Source: an uncultured Pseudomonadota bacterium (GTDB lineage: Bacteria; Myxococcota_A; UBA796; CAJQPC01). Taken from it: a DNA stretch of 36,618 bases. Below, piece after piece: positions 7,590 through 15,567 of this stretch; position 1 is the stretch's first letter; each line of letters begins with the position of its first letter. The notes under the pieces were generated by a model. That model did no database searches and was not told the DNA's origin. It saw only the letters and a program-made list of their open reading frames with translations. Where the stretch lies: contig CAJXRZ010000062.1 of NCBI GenBank assembly GCA_913060515.1, positions 1-36,618 on the forward strand, written 5' to 3'. The position numbers and the translations under genes were made by a program.

Positions 7590-8606
7590 CGAGAGCTCGG
7601 TACGGAAGGCGGCTGCGGTGTTGCCGCCACGGGCGGAACCGCAGTAGCCGACAGTTCCACGGGTGTTGAACCAGACGAACTCACCGCCATCGGCCGCCAA
7701 GTTGGTGAAGGTGCCCCGGTAGAAGTGCTGGGTCGTGGTGTTCCAGTTGCTGGGGGAGCTGCACTGCATGGTGTCCGCCGTCCAGGTGCTGTCGTCAAAG
7801 CCCACCTGCATCCAGTCGCCCCAGGTCAATCCTGGGTTCGAGAGCATGTTCAGCGTGTCTGCCGAGGAGGTGGGGGTGTTGGCCCAAGCGGCGATGCGCG
7901 GGTACTCGTTGACGTAGGGGACCACGTCGTAGGTGCCCATGAAGTCGCCGTAGCCGCTGACCACTTCCACTGCGCCGTCTACCCGGATGGAGGAGGCGAA
8001 GTAGGCCAAGCCGCCCCAGTCTTCAACGTAAAAGGACACGGCGTAGTCGCTGCCGCTGTCCACCTCCACCGTCGCGACCCGCTCCAGGGACCAGTCGGGA
8101 TAGGTGCTGTCAAAGACCAGAGGGGTGCCGTCGATCCAGCCCCACACGCCGTTGTCGCCGGCCACCGTGATGGTCAGCTCGACGGTGCACTCCTCGTCCA
8201 CCTGGCCATCGCAGTTGTTGTCCACGCCGTCATCGCAGATCTCTTCGGCGCCGGTGTTGATGCTGACATCGGAGTCATCACAGTCATCGTCGTTGTCGAC
8301 ATAGCTGGTGAACAGGCAGGCCGCGGTGTTGGCGGCGTCTCCTTCGCCGTCCCCGTCCATGTCCAAGTAGTAGGTGCCGGCAGCGTGGTCGCCGTGAGCC
8401 AAGTGGGAAGACAGAGCGCTGCTGGAGACGCTCAGGATGTTGATGGCGCCACTACCAGTGATGTGACAGACATCGACCTTGGAGCCGCCCTTGGAGGTGG
8501 CTTCCATCTCGCCCGCTTCCATCTCGTAGGAGGCGCTGTCCTCGGGGACGCAGGCGCTCAGGGCGATGAGGGAGAGGGCCGAGAGGGCGAAGAGACGGGA
8601 CGTCAT
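7584..8606 (-). CDS. MopE-like metal-binding-motif lipoprotein
   Basis: 340 residues from ATG 8606; the longer in-frame start at 8714 is rejected because MTSRLFALSALSLIALSAC is a textbook lipoprotein signal (Cys19). The mature protein has three parts: a CHITGSG...HLAHGD module common in secreted proteins of Bacteroidetes and Myxococcota; an acidic MopE-type segment (YYLDMDGDG, DNDDDCDDSD, VDNNCDGQVDEEC) that probably binds calcium or copper; and a beta-rich C-terminal domain with WGDWMQVGFDDSTW, reminiscent of carbohydrate-binding jelly-roll folds. It should be a surface lipoprotein; ligand unknown. It is monocistronic or follows the TfoX-like gene after 117 bases, with GGAG upstream of the start. 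Confidence 0.8.
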   Translation of the reverse strand: MTSRLFALSALSLIALSACVPEDSASYEMEAGEMEATSKGGSKVDVCHITGSGAINILSVSSSALSSHLAHGDHAAGTYYLDMDGDGEGDAANTAACLFTSYVDNDDDCDDSDVSINTGAEEICDDGVDNNCDGQVDEECTVELTITVAGDNGVWGWIDGTPLVFDSTYPDWSLERVATVEVDSGSDYAVSFYVEDWGGLAYFASSIRVDGAVEVVSGYGDFMGTYDVVPYVNEYPRIAAWANTPTSSADTLNMLSNPGLTWGDWMQVGFDDSTWTADTMQCSSPSNWNTTTQHFYRGTFTNLAADGGEFVWFNTRGTVGYCGSARGGNTAAAFRTELSL

Positions 8607-8723
8607 GGTGGGCTCCGGGTTGCTTGTTCTCCCCAAAACCATGGGAGAAGGGACATTCTGTGGCCCCTCACGGATCCCACACGCCGACCGAATGCAGCTA
8701 CCGGGCCATTCCACAGCCCAAGC
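8607..8723 (-). promoter_or_regulatory. Leader region of the MopE-like lipoprotein gene
   Basis: This 117-base gap should contain the promoter and 5' leader of the lipoprotein gene. A 7-bp stem with a 9-base loop (TTCTCCC 8627-8633, GGGAGAA 8643-8649) would lie in the leader just upstream of the ribosome-binding site. I could not identify a convincing -10/-35 pair. Confidence 0.25.
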
Positions 8724-9041
8724 TCACTCGCCCAGGGCCGCCATGGCCAAGCTCAACCACGCGCTTTGGTGCTCCGGCCCGACCACAACCCACGCCTTCA
8801 TGGGCCGCCCCTTGCCCCCTGGGTCGAAGAGCACCGCGCCGTCCAATGCCAAAGCCTCCGCGTGTGCCGGGCCCTCCAGCTTGAAGACAACGCCGCCGTC
8901 GTAGGCGCCCAGCGCCGCCTTCTTCCCCTGCTTTAGACAGGGCATCCCAAAGAGCTTGCCTGTGCTCAGAGTGGGATCTTGCTTCACAAGGGCCTGCACC
9001 AGGCTCTCGTACAAGGGGTGGCTGGCCTTCTTCTCGTTCAT
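8724..9041 (-). CDS. TfoX N-terminal-domain-like protein
   Basis: 105 residues. The pattern LFGMPCLKQGKKAALG, then VFKLEG, then FDPGGKGRPMKAWVVV matches the stand-alone TfoX/Sxy N-terminal-like family of small cytoplasmic proteins, which also resemble MmcQ/YjbR proteins. The biochemical role of stand-alone members is unknown; Sxy/TfoX itself regulates competence, but this protein lacks the C-terminal domain. The ATG follows directly on the TAA of the GH3-like gene, whose last codons supply a GGAGGG ribosome-binding site, so the two are cotranscribed and probably coupled. Confidence 0.7.
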   Translation of the reverse strand: MNEKKASHPLYESLVQALVKQDPTLSTGKLFGMPCLKQGKKAALGAYDGGVVFKLEGPAHAEALALDGAVLFDPGGKGRPMKAWVVVGPEHQSAWLSLAMAALGE

Positions 9042-10676
9042 TTATCTGCCCTCCGAGGCCAGCTTCAGGCGCTGCCAAGCCGCATCATCCCGCAGGACCA
9101 CAGGGTCCTTGATCTGACCATGGGGAGCCCCTTCAGCCACCCGCGCCGCCCGCCAGCGCTGGTAGGCGCCCGGACGGAGCTGGACCAGCTCAGCCATGCC
9201 CAAGCGGCCGCTCTCGCGCTTGGCCTGGTACTCGACGTTGCCTTGCTGCAGGGCGGCGTCAAAGCGCTCGGCCAAGCCAGCGGTGGTGGGGCCTTCGACC
9301 GCCAGGCGCAGCACAGGGACCTCGGCCAGGCGGTGGCTGACTGAAAAGCCCACAATGGCAGGGTCCTGGGCCACGGCCGAGAAGGCCTGCAGCAGCTGAT
9401 CCTCACTCACCTTCTCCCCGGTGATGTTCAGCATGTTCCCGCCCTTGCGCACAAAGCGCAGCAGAGGCGCCCCGCGAACATGACCGGTGCACTCCAGGAT
9501 GTCGTTCATGTCGTAGCGGTAGAGCCCCGCGGTGGTGCTGACGACCAGCCGGTAGCGCTCGCCGGCGTTGAGCTCCCAGGCCCACTTGGGCTGCCCATCG
9601 GCGTTGATGAACTCGAGCAGGTGGCCGCCAAGCCAGGCCACGCCGCCCTCGAATCCGTCGGACATGGGGATGGCGAAATAGCCCTCAGAGGCGGTCACAC
9701 CGACCTCGCGGATGGGCACCGGTCCACCCAGAGCTTTCTGCAGACGGGGCAAGAAGAACTGGGCCGGGCCGCCCTTCCAGCAGTTGATCACTTCCAAATC
9801 CCAGAGCTCGGCGGGCACGGGCACAGCAGGCAGGGCGCGACGGCGCAGATAGGGCTTGAGTCCCCAACGCACCCGGCGTGGCAGGTCCCTGGCTGGGCCA
9901 CTCAGGGTGCCTCTGGCCAGATCGCGCACCAGGTCGGGCCAGTGCTCCTTCATCTGACGAAAGAGCAGGAGCAAGGTCGACGGATTTGCGGTGGTGAAAC
10001 TGGAGATCTGCGACTGAAGCGCGAAACGCAGCAGACAATAGACCCGGATGCGGCTGTCTTGGATGGCTGCGACCTGGGCCGGAACCGGGACCCGAGCGCG
10101 CACGTACCAGGGCTGCCTGGCCTGCATGCGGCCGGTGTTGGAGCCGTACTTCAGACCGCTGGGCAGGGTGCCTTCGGAGGGGGGGCTCACGATGGTGAAG
10201 GCCCGTCCCTGGGTCACGCCCTCGTGGTCTCGCATCAAAGCCAGGCGCCAGATGCTCTGTCCTTCGTCCACCGCCTTGGCGTAGGGCTCGGTGACGGGCA
10301 GCAGCTTGGCCGCCCCTGTGGTGCCCGAAGTCTTGAGCAGGCTGGTGACCGGACTGCGGGTGAGCACTTGGGACTCGCCGGCGTGCACGCGGCTCATCCA
10401 AGGCGAGAGCTCCGCGAAGCTGCGGATGGGCACCTTGTCTCGGAAGCTCTCCAAGGTGTCGCTGGCGCTCAGAGCGTGGTCGCGCCCAAAGGCCGTGTCC
10501 TGGGCTTCCCAGAGCATCGCCGCCAAGCGCCCCCGCTGACTGCCCATCGGGTCCACCAAGGATCGCTCAAAGTCGCGAATCGTGCGCTCTTGCAAGCCGC
10601 GAAACAGGCGGTAGGGGCCGTTGCCGTGGGCGGGCAGGGCGTAGGAGGCTGGATCTACCGATTGGGTCTTGATCAT
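9042..10676 (-). CDS. GH3-family acyl-adenylating enzyme
   Basis: 544 residues from ATG 10676; upstream GTG/TTG starts would add 32 residues unlike the family. It belongs to the GH3 (auxin-responsive GH3, ANL superfamily-like) family: the ATP-binding TSGTTGAAKLLPVTE at about 116-130, TASEGYFAIP in the middle, and YRYDMNDILE for the third nucleotide motif, then the C-terminal lid domain around GGNMLNITGEKVSE. Plant members conjugate amino acids to hormone carboxylates; bacterial members are common in Myxococcota but their substrates are mostly unknown. Forming an amide or ester from an adenylated carboxylic acid is the expected reaction. It shares an operon with the TfoX-like gene and is divergent from the pseudokinase gene across 125 bases. 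Confidence 0.9.
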   Translation of the reverse strand: MIKTQSVDPASYALPAHGNGPYRLFRGLQERTIRDFERSLVDPMGSQRGRLAAMLWEAQDTAFGRDHALSASDTLESFRDKVPIRSFAELSPWMSRVHAGESQVLTRSPVTSLLKTSGTTGAAKLLPVTEPYAKAVDEGQSIWRLALMRDHEGVTQGRAFTIVSPPSEGTLPSGLKYGSNTGRMQARQPWYVRARVPVPAQVAAIQDSRIRVYCLLRFALQSQISSFTTANPSTLLLLFRQMKEHWPDLVRDLARGTLSGPARDLPRRVRWGLKPYLRRRALPAVPVPAELWDLEVINCWKGGPAQFFLPRLQKALGGPVPIREVGVTASEGYFAIPMSDGFEGGVAWLGGHLLEFINADGQPKWAWELNAGERYRLVVSTTAGLYRYDMNDILECTGHVRGAPLLRFVRKGGNMLNITGEKVSEDQLLQAFSAVAQDPAIVGFSVSHRLAEVPVLRLAVEGPTTAGLAERFDAALQQGNVEYQAKRESGRLGMAELVQLRPGAYQRWRAARVAEGAPHGQIKDPVVLRDDAAWQRLKLASEGR

Positions 10677-10704
10677 CGCCCTCTGACATAGCCTGCTGGA
10701 GGCT

Positions 10705-10733
10705 TTGACACGGATCCCCGTGACCGATACTGT
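10705..10733 (+). promoter_or_regulatory. Putative sigma-70 promoter for the pseudokinase gene
   Basis: A perfect -35 TTGACA (10705-10710), 17-base spacer and weak -10 TACTGT (10728-10733) sit in the divergent gap. Transcription would start near 10740 and give a leader of about 60 bases before GTG 10802. Confidence 0.45.
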
Positions 10734-10801
10734 TCTGCACCCCCTCTGGGCCCGCCTCACCTGGGCCCACACCCTCCCCTACCTGCTGCGAGAAAGCCCC
10801 C

Positions 10802-12745
10802 GTGAAGACCGGAGACCTCGTCCTCGACGCCCAAGGTCGCTCCTACCAGATCGGTCCCCTGCTGGGCCGCGGACTCTGGGGAAAGAGCTACTTGGTTCGC
10901 CACGGAGACTCCCGCGCTGAGTTCGTGCTCAAGTGCCCCCTGGGCCGAGACGACTTTCGCGGCGACGTGCAGCTCACCGACACCCTGCTCAAGGCCTGTG
11001 TCACCGCTTGCAAAGAGCAGGGAGACCTTCTGGGCAAGGCGGAGCACGTCTTCCTGCCCCCGCTTCAATCCAGGGCTTCGGAGGACGGCTCTCCCCTGCT
11101 GATCATCCCCCGCTTCACCACCACCCTGGACCGGCGAATCGCCCAAGGGTGCTCCATGGCCGAGGTCCTGGCGGTGCTGATTGCCACCCTGGACCACCTC
11201 AAGACCCTGGAGAAGGCCGTGGGGGCCCACGGCAACCTGCGGCCCAGCAACATCCTGCTCAACGACCGCGGCGAAGTGCTGCTGATGGACATGGCCACCC
11301 CGGCCGCGCGCAAGGCCCTGGGTCAACTGCACGCCATCAGCCCGGAGCCCAACCACTACCTGCCCCACGAAGTGTTGGCCGGTGGCACCGTCAGCACCGC
11401 CGCGGACACCTACGCGGCCTGCGCCATCTTGTACCGGGCCGTCTTCACCCAGCGCGATGGCGACGCCGAGGGCAAGGTCCCGACACTGCCCACCAAGGGA
11501 CTGGACAAGGCCGCCCTGGTTGAGCTCAAGAACCGGGCGACCACACGCTTGCAGGACGAGGACAGCAACCCCCGCTTCCACGTGCGCTTCGCCGAGCGCT
11601 TGGCCAGCGTGCTCAACCGCGCCATGAGCGAGCAGACCCACCCCAGTCCGCCCTACCGCTTCAACCGTCTGGAAGAGCTGCGGGGCCGCTTGGAAGAGCT
11701 GCGCACCCTGATTCGCCCTCAGGTGAACAGCGTGGGCAAGGTGCTCCTGAACCGCCCTCCTGGCAGCACCACCTACGAGACCGACGAGGAGATCGCCTAC
11801 AGCGTGACCGTCGGAGCCAGCACCGGCGTGGGCACCTACGAGGAGATCGCCTGTGGCATCGCGATCTTCGACGCCGAGACCGAAGAGCGTCTGCGCGATG
11901 TGGAGACCCGCTACACCTGCGAGGACCACCCCTCCGGCCGCTACCGCTTTCGCTTCGACTTGGTCGGATTGCATCCCGGTCGCTACCGGGCGCGCATGGC
12001 CTTTGCCATCCGTGACTCCGGCCACCCTCCCCAGACGGCCGAGGCAAGCTTCGAGGTGCGCGCTGCGGCTGGCTACGTGCCACCACAGCCTGAGTCTGCC
12101 CCACAGGCCCTGCCCTTTGGTCGCAAGGAAGAGTCCAAGACCGCGGTGACCGAGCCCTTCGGCCAGAAGTTGAGCCCCGATACGGCCCGGCCCATCGCGC
12201 CGACCGCTGATCCAGCTAGCCGCCCCCCTGCCCTCGACGTGGCCTCGATGCAGGCACCGGGCTTGGCTGTCCCAACGGTCAACCTCGATCCCGGATTCGA
12301 TGATGAGCCGCCGACCGTGGCTCTCCCCGCTCCTGCAGTGCGTCCTGCTCCAGTGGTGACCCTGCCCAGCTTTGATGATGTGCCAGCGCTCCCCTCGCGC
12401 GCTGCGGCCGTCAGCCCAAGCATCGATCCACCCAGCAGCCCAGGCCTGTACTCCCCGAACGAGGCCACTGAGCCCGCGATGCAGAAGGCCACCCAGCTGC
12501 CAGAACCAGACGCCCTGCACGACATCGTCGGGGCCGGCTCTTGGACCGATGTCCCCCTCCCTGGCGACGCACGAGATCCGCTCTCGCCGCCTATGCTGGA
12601 CGACGGACCCGAGCCCGACTCGGAGAGCACCCTTGAGCGCTACTTCGAGATGCTCAAGGCAGACCCCTTCTTGATGGCCATGAGCGGCGGCGGACTCATC
12701 CTCGTCGTGCTGCTAGTCATCCTCGTCATTATTCGACTTACCTGA
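10802..12745 (+). CDS. Tail-anchored kinase-fold protein, probable pseudokinase
   Basis: 647 residues from GTG 10802. Residues 15-215 have a protein-kinase fold: GRGLWGKSY glycine loop, K44 in FVLKCP, and a YLPHEVLAGG segment in place of APE. The catalytic loop reads H143-G-N-L-R-P-S-N150, so the catalytic Asp is Asn and the following Lys is Arg, and DFG reads D163-M-A. Phosphotransfer is therefore doubtful; a regulatory or scaffold role is inferred. A beta-rich module follows (about 315-425), then a Pro/Ala-rich linker (430-620), then one membrane helix (about 627-645) at the extreme C-terminus, so the protein is tail-anchored with the kinase fold in the cytoplasm. pepA follows 8 bases later and may be cotranscribed. 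Confidence 0.75.
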   Translation: MKTGDLVLDAQGRSYQIGPLLGRGLWGKSYLVRHGDSRAEFVLKCPLGRDDFRGDVQLTDTLLKACVTACKEQGDLLGKAEHVFLPPLQSRASEDGSPLLIIPRFTTTLDRRIAQGCSMAEVLAVLIATLDHLKTLEKAVGAHGNLRPSNILLNDRGEVLLMDMATPAARKALGQLHAISPEPNHYLPHEVLAGGTVSTAADTYAACAILYRAVFTQRDGDAEGKVPTLPTKGLDKAALVELKNRATTRLQDEDSNPRFHVRFAERLASVLNRAMSEQTHPSPPYRFNRLEELRGRLEELRTLIRPQVNSVGKVLLNRPPGSTTYETDEEIAYSVTVGASTGVGTYEEIACGIAIFDAETEERLRDVETRYTCEDHPSGRYRFRFDLVGLHPGRYRARMAFAIRDSGHPPQTAEASFEVRAAAGYVPPQPESAPQALPFGRKEESKTAVTEPFGQKLSPDTARPIAPTADPASRPPALDVASMQAPGLAVPTVNLDPGFDDEPPTVALPAPAVRPAPVVTLPSFDDVPALPSRAAAVSPSIDPPSSPGLYSPNEATEPAMQKATQLPEPDALHDIVGAGSWTDVPLPGDARDPLSPPMLDDGPEPDSESTLERYFEMLKADPFLMAMSGGGLILVVLLVILVIIRLT

Positions 12746-12753
12746 GTGAATTC

Positions 12754-14187
12754 ATGCAGATCGCTTCCGCACCCCTGAGCAACGCAGCCCTCCACGCCAT
12801 CGTACTGACCGAAGGCGATCTGAGCGTTCCCGCTGAGCTCGATGCCGCCTTTGGTGGCGCTCTGAGCGCCATGGTGGCCGATGAGAAGTTCAAGGCTGGC
12901 GCTGGCGCCTCTTTGACCGTGCGCAGCATGGGCAAGACGAGTGCAAAGTGGGTCGGCATCTTTGGTGCGGGCAAGGGCGATGCAAACGGCGCACGCTTGG
13001 CCGCTGGCGCCGCGAGCAGCTTCGCGCGCAAGAAGGGGCTGACCAGCCTGGACATCAACTTCCAGGGCGGCGGCAAGGCACACGCCGAGGCCATCGGCGA
13101 AGGCATCGTGGCCGGCAACTACCGCTACGACCGTTACCTGCCCGAGGCGCGCTCTACCGCTGCTCTCGAGAACTTCTCCGTTCAGGGCCTCGATGCCCCG
13201 GACGCCGACGTGCTCACCGGACTGATCATGGGACAGGCCCGCAGCTTGGCCCGCGACCTGATCAACGACCCCGCCGACGACATCTACCCAGAGACCTTGG
13301 CCCAAGCTGCCACCAAGCTGGGTACCGAGCGCCTGCAGGTCGAGGTCTGGGACCACGACCGCCTCAAGAACGCCGGCATGGTCGGCATCACCGCCGTGGG
13401 CCAGGGTTCCGACCGCAAGCCACGCTTCGTGCACATGACCTACACCCCCGCTGGTGAGTCCAAGGGCAACGTGGCTCTGGTCGGCAAGGGCGTGACCTTT
13501 GATGCAGGCGGACTGAGCATCAAGCCCAGCGGCGGCATGATCACCATGAAGTGCGACATGGGCGGCGCTGCCGCAGTCATCGGCGTGATGAGCGCAGTGG
13601 AGAAGCTGGGCCTGAACGTCACCGTTCACGGCATCTTCGGCGCCGCTGAGAACATGCTGGCCGGCAACTCCTACAAGCTGGGAGACGTGCTCACCTACAA
13701 CAACGGCACCACCGTTGAGATCCACAACACCGACGCCGAAGGCCGCTTGGTCCTGGCCGACTGCCTCTGCTACGTCGGCAAGATGGACGAGGTCACCCAC
13801 GTAGTCGACCTAGCCACCCTGACCGGCGCCGCCGTCGTGGCTGTTGGTGAGAAGTACACCGCCCTGTACAGCAACGACGACGACTTTGCTGCCGAGCTCT
13901 TGGGCCACGCAAAGAGCTCCGGCGAGGGTTCTTGGCACATGCCGCTGGAGGAGTCCTACAACGAGCTGCTCAAGTCGGACATCGCCGACATCAAGAACGT
14001 GGGCGGCCGCGCCGCTGGCAGCATCACCGCCGCCCTGTTCCTGCAGAACTTCGTGGTCGAAGGCAAGACCTGGTCCCACTTGGACATCGCAGGACCGGCT
14101 TTCTTGTCCGCTCCACAGAAGCACATGGAGAAGGGCGGCGCAGGTCCCCAGGTCGTGACCTTGCTGAGCTGGTTGCGCTCCATCTGA
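12754..14187 (+). CDS. pepA: Leucyl aminopeptidase, M17 family
   Basis: 477 residues, normal for cytosolic M17 aminopeptidases, which remove N-terminal residues from peptides in a hexamer with two metals per site. The C-terminal catalytic domain shows VGKGVTFDAGG (metal-binding Lys and Asp), MKCDMGGAAAV and the family signature NTDAEGRL (N325-L332, with metal ligands D327 and E329). The N-terminal macro-like domain is present but diverged. The start ATG lies 8 bases after the pseudokinase stop; no strong ribosome-binding site is visible. A strong bidirectional terminator follows. In some bacteria PepA also binds DNA; nothing here tests that. Confidence 0.95.
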   Translation: MQIASAPLSNAALHAIVLTEGDLSVPAELDAAFGGALSAMVADEKFKAGAGASLTVRSMGKTSAKWVGIFGAGKGDANGARLAAGAASSFARKKGLTSLDINFQGGGKAHAEAIGEGIVAGNYRYDRYLPEARSTAALENFSVQGLDAPDADVLTGLIMGQARSLARDLINDPADDIYPETLAQAATKLGTERLQVEVWDHDRLKNAGMVGITAVGQGSDRKPRFVHMTYTPAGESKGNVALVGKGVTFDAGGLSIKPSGGMITMKCDMGGAAAVIGVMSAVEKLGLNVTVHGIFGAAENMLAGNSYKLGDVLTYNNGTTVEIHNTDAEGRLVLADCLCYVGKMDEVTHVVDLATLTGAAVVAVGEKYTALYSNDDDFAAELLGHAKSSGEGSWHMPLEESYNELLKSDIADIKNVGGRAAGSITAALFLQNFVVEGKTWSHLDIAGPAFLSAPQKHMEKGGAGPQVVTLLSWLRSI

Positions 14188-14204
14188 GCGGCGCTTCGCG
14201 AAAT

Positions 14205-14240
14205 GCAAAAACACCCAGGCCGCGGCCTGGGTGTTTTTGC
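14205..14240. terminator. Bidirectional intrinsic terminator
   Basis: A perfect 36-base palindrome has 17-bp arms (14205-14221 and 14224-14240) with GC-rich CACCCAGGCC cores flanked by A5 on the left and T5 on the right. It lies between convergent pepA and rlmE and can end both transcripts. Confidence 0.93.
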
Positions 14241-14273
14241 TCTGGGGTCAAAGTTGGGTTTTCGGCCGGCGCC

Positions 14274-14894
14274 CTACTCCTCCTCTGAGAAGCCCTTGAA
14301 CCCCATCCCAGCCACAAAGAACTCCCGACTCACGCTGCGAACCGCCTCCGGCTTGTAGCGCTTCAAGCTCTCAAAATCCTGCTTGATCATGGCGATACAA
14401 GCATTGGCATCCGCACCGTCAAAGACCTTGTAGACAATAGAGCCGCCGGGCTTGAGCACCCGCTGCGCCAGCCAGTGTGCGCGCTCCACCAAGCCGATCT
14501 GACGCAGGTGGTCCAGGTCTTTCTGGCCAGAGGTGCTCTGGGCCATGTCGCTGAGCACCACGTCGGCTTTGCCGCCGATGGCCTCGATCAACTCCTCGGG
14601 CTCCACCTCGTAGACCGAGCGCACGATGAAGTTGCCCACGATGCCCTGGGGCTCCTCTAAGTCCACGCCGACCACGTGACCCTTCAGGCCGACGCGCTGG
14701 GAGACGTAGCGGGTCCAGGAGCCGGGAAAGCACCCCAAGTCCACGACGCACATGCCCGGCTTGAGCAGGCGAGCCTTGCGGTCGATCTCTTCGAGCTTGT
14801 AGACCGAGCGGGCGGTGTAGCCCTGGGCCTTGGCCTTTTTCGTGAAGCGGTCACCGCGGTACGCGGCCCCTCCGCCCTTTTTCTTTCGCGCCAT
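14274..14894 (-). CDS. rlmE: 23S rRNA 2'-O-ribose methyltransferase RlmE (FtsJ/RrmJ)
   Basis: 206 residues. It methylates the 2'-OH of U2552 (E. coli numbering) in the ribosomal A loop of 23S rRNA using S-adenosylmethionine. The SAM site is VDLGCFPGSW, a variant of the usual LGAAPGGW. The K-D-K-E catalytic tetrad is complete: K33, D116 (LSDMA), K156 (VYKVF) and E191 (SREFFV). The basic N-terminus (MARKKKGGG) suits RNA binding. It starts 4 bases after the engB stop, so the two ribosome-assembly genes form an operon, and it ends at the bidirectional terminator. Confidence 0.93.
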   Translation of the reverse strand: MARKKKGGGAAYRGDRFTKKAKAQGYTARSVYKLEEIDRKARLLKPGMCVVDLGCFPGSWTRYVSQRVGLKGHVVGVDLEEPQGIVGNFIVRSVYEVEPEELIEAIGGKADVVLSDMAQSTSGQKDLDHLRQIGLVERAHWLAQRVLKPGGSIVYKVFDGADANACIAMIKQDFESLKRYKPEAVRSVSREFFVAGMGFKGFSEEE

Positions 14895-14898
14895 GGAT

Positions 14899-15537
14899 TT
14901 AGAACTCCAGATCTCTGCCAGCGGCCACGTCGTTGAGCACCTTCCAGGTCTCCTTGGTGCCCAGGCCCTCCAGCGAGCTGAAGGGGATCAGGGACTTGGT
15001 GGTCAGTCCCAGGGGCTCCCGCAGGGACTTGAGCGCCGCGCCACGCTTGCTGCGCTTGAGCTTGTCGACCTTGGTCGCCAGCACCAACACAGGCAGGCTG
15101 GCTTGGCGCAGCCCCCAGATCATCTCCGCGTCCAGGGTCTGAGGTCCATGACGCGAGTCCACCAGGACCACAACCAGCTTGAGGTGCTCACGGCCGCCCA
15201 AGTAGCCCTCGATCATGGCTTTCCAGTTCGCCTTGACCCGATCGGGGACCTTTGCGAAGCCGTAGCCAGGCAAGTCCGCGAAGATCATGCGCTCTTCGAT
15301 CGTAAAGAGGTTGATGAGCTGGGTTCGGCCCGGCGTGCCCGAGACCCGAGCGACTTTTTTGGTCCCCAGGAGCGTATTGATGGCCGTGGACTTTCCAACG
15401 TTGGAGCGGCCTGCAAAAGCAATCTCCGGAAGGGTGGTGCGTGGCATGGAAGAGAGCTTCGGGAAGCTGCCCAACAGGCCCACGCGTCCGCCGCCGTACG
15501 TCTTCATCGGCTTCAACTTGGGAGATGTGGTCGTCAT
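14899..15537 (-). CDS. engB: Ribosome biogenesis GTPase EngB (YihA/YsxC)
   Basis: 212 residues from ATG 15537. EngB is a GTPase needed for 50S subunit assembly. G1 is GRSNVGKS (43-50), the switch-I segment is SGTPGRT, G3 is DLPGYG, G4 is TKVDK and G5 is SSLEG. The same frame stays open for another 790 bases upstream, but that stretch is antisense to the phosphoesterase gene and has no family similarity, so it is not part of the protein. It is divergent from the phosphoesterase gene across 30 bases and is followed by rlmE. Confidence 0.93.
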   Translation of the reverse strand: MTTTSPKLKPMKTYGGGRVGLLGSFPKLSSMPRTTLPEIAFAGRSNVGKSTAINTLLGTKKVARVSGTPGRTQLINLFTIEERMIFADLPGYGFAKVPDRVKANWKAMIEGYLGGREHLKLVVVLVDSRHGPQTLDAEMIWGLRQASLPVLVLATKVDKLKRSKRGAALKSLREPLGLTTKSLIPFSSLEGLGTKETWKVLNDVAAGRDLEF

Positions 15538-15567
15538 GGGGCGCGGTTTAGCGCTACAGGAGGGGTA

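Noticed and set aside
10757-12520. 587-codon minus-strand frame opposite the pseudokinase
   Set aside because: Composition is Gly/Gln/Val/His-rich with no motif, as expected from the antisense of a GC-rich gene, whereas the plus strand has clear kinase motifs and a membrane anchor.
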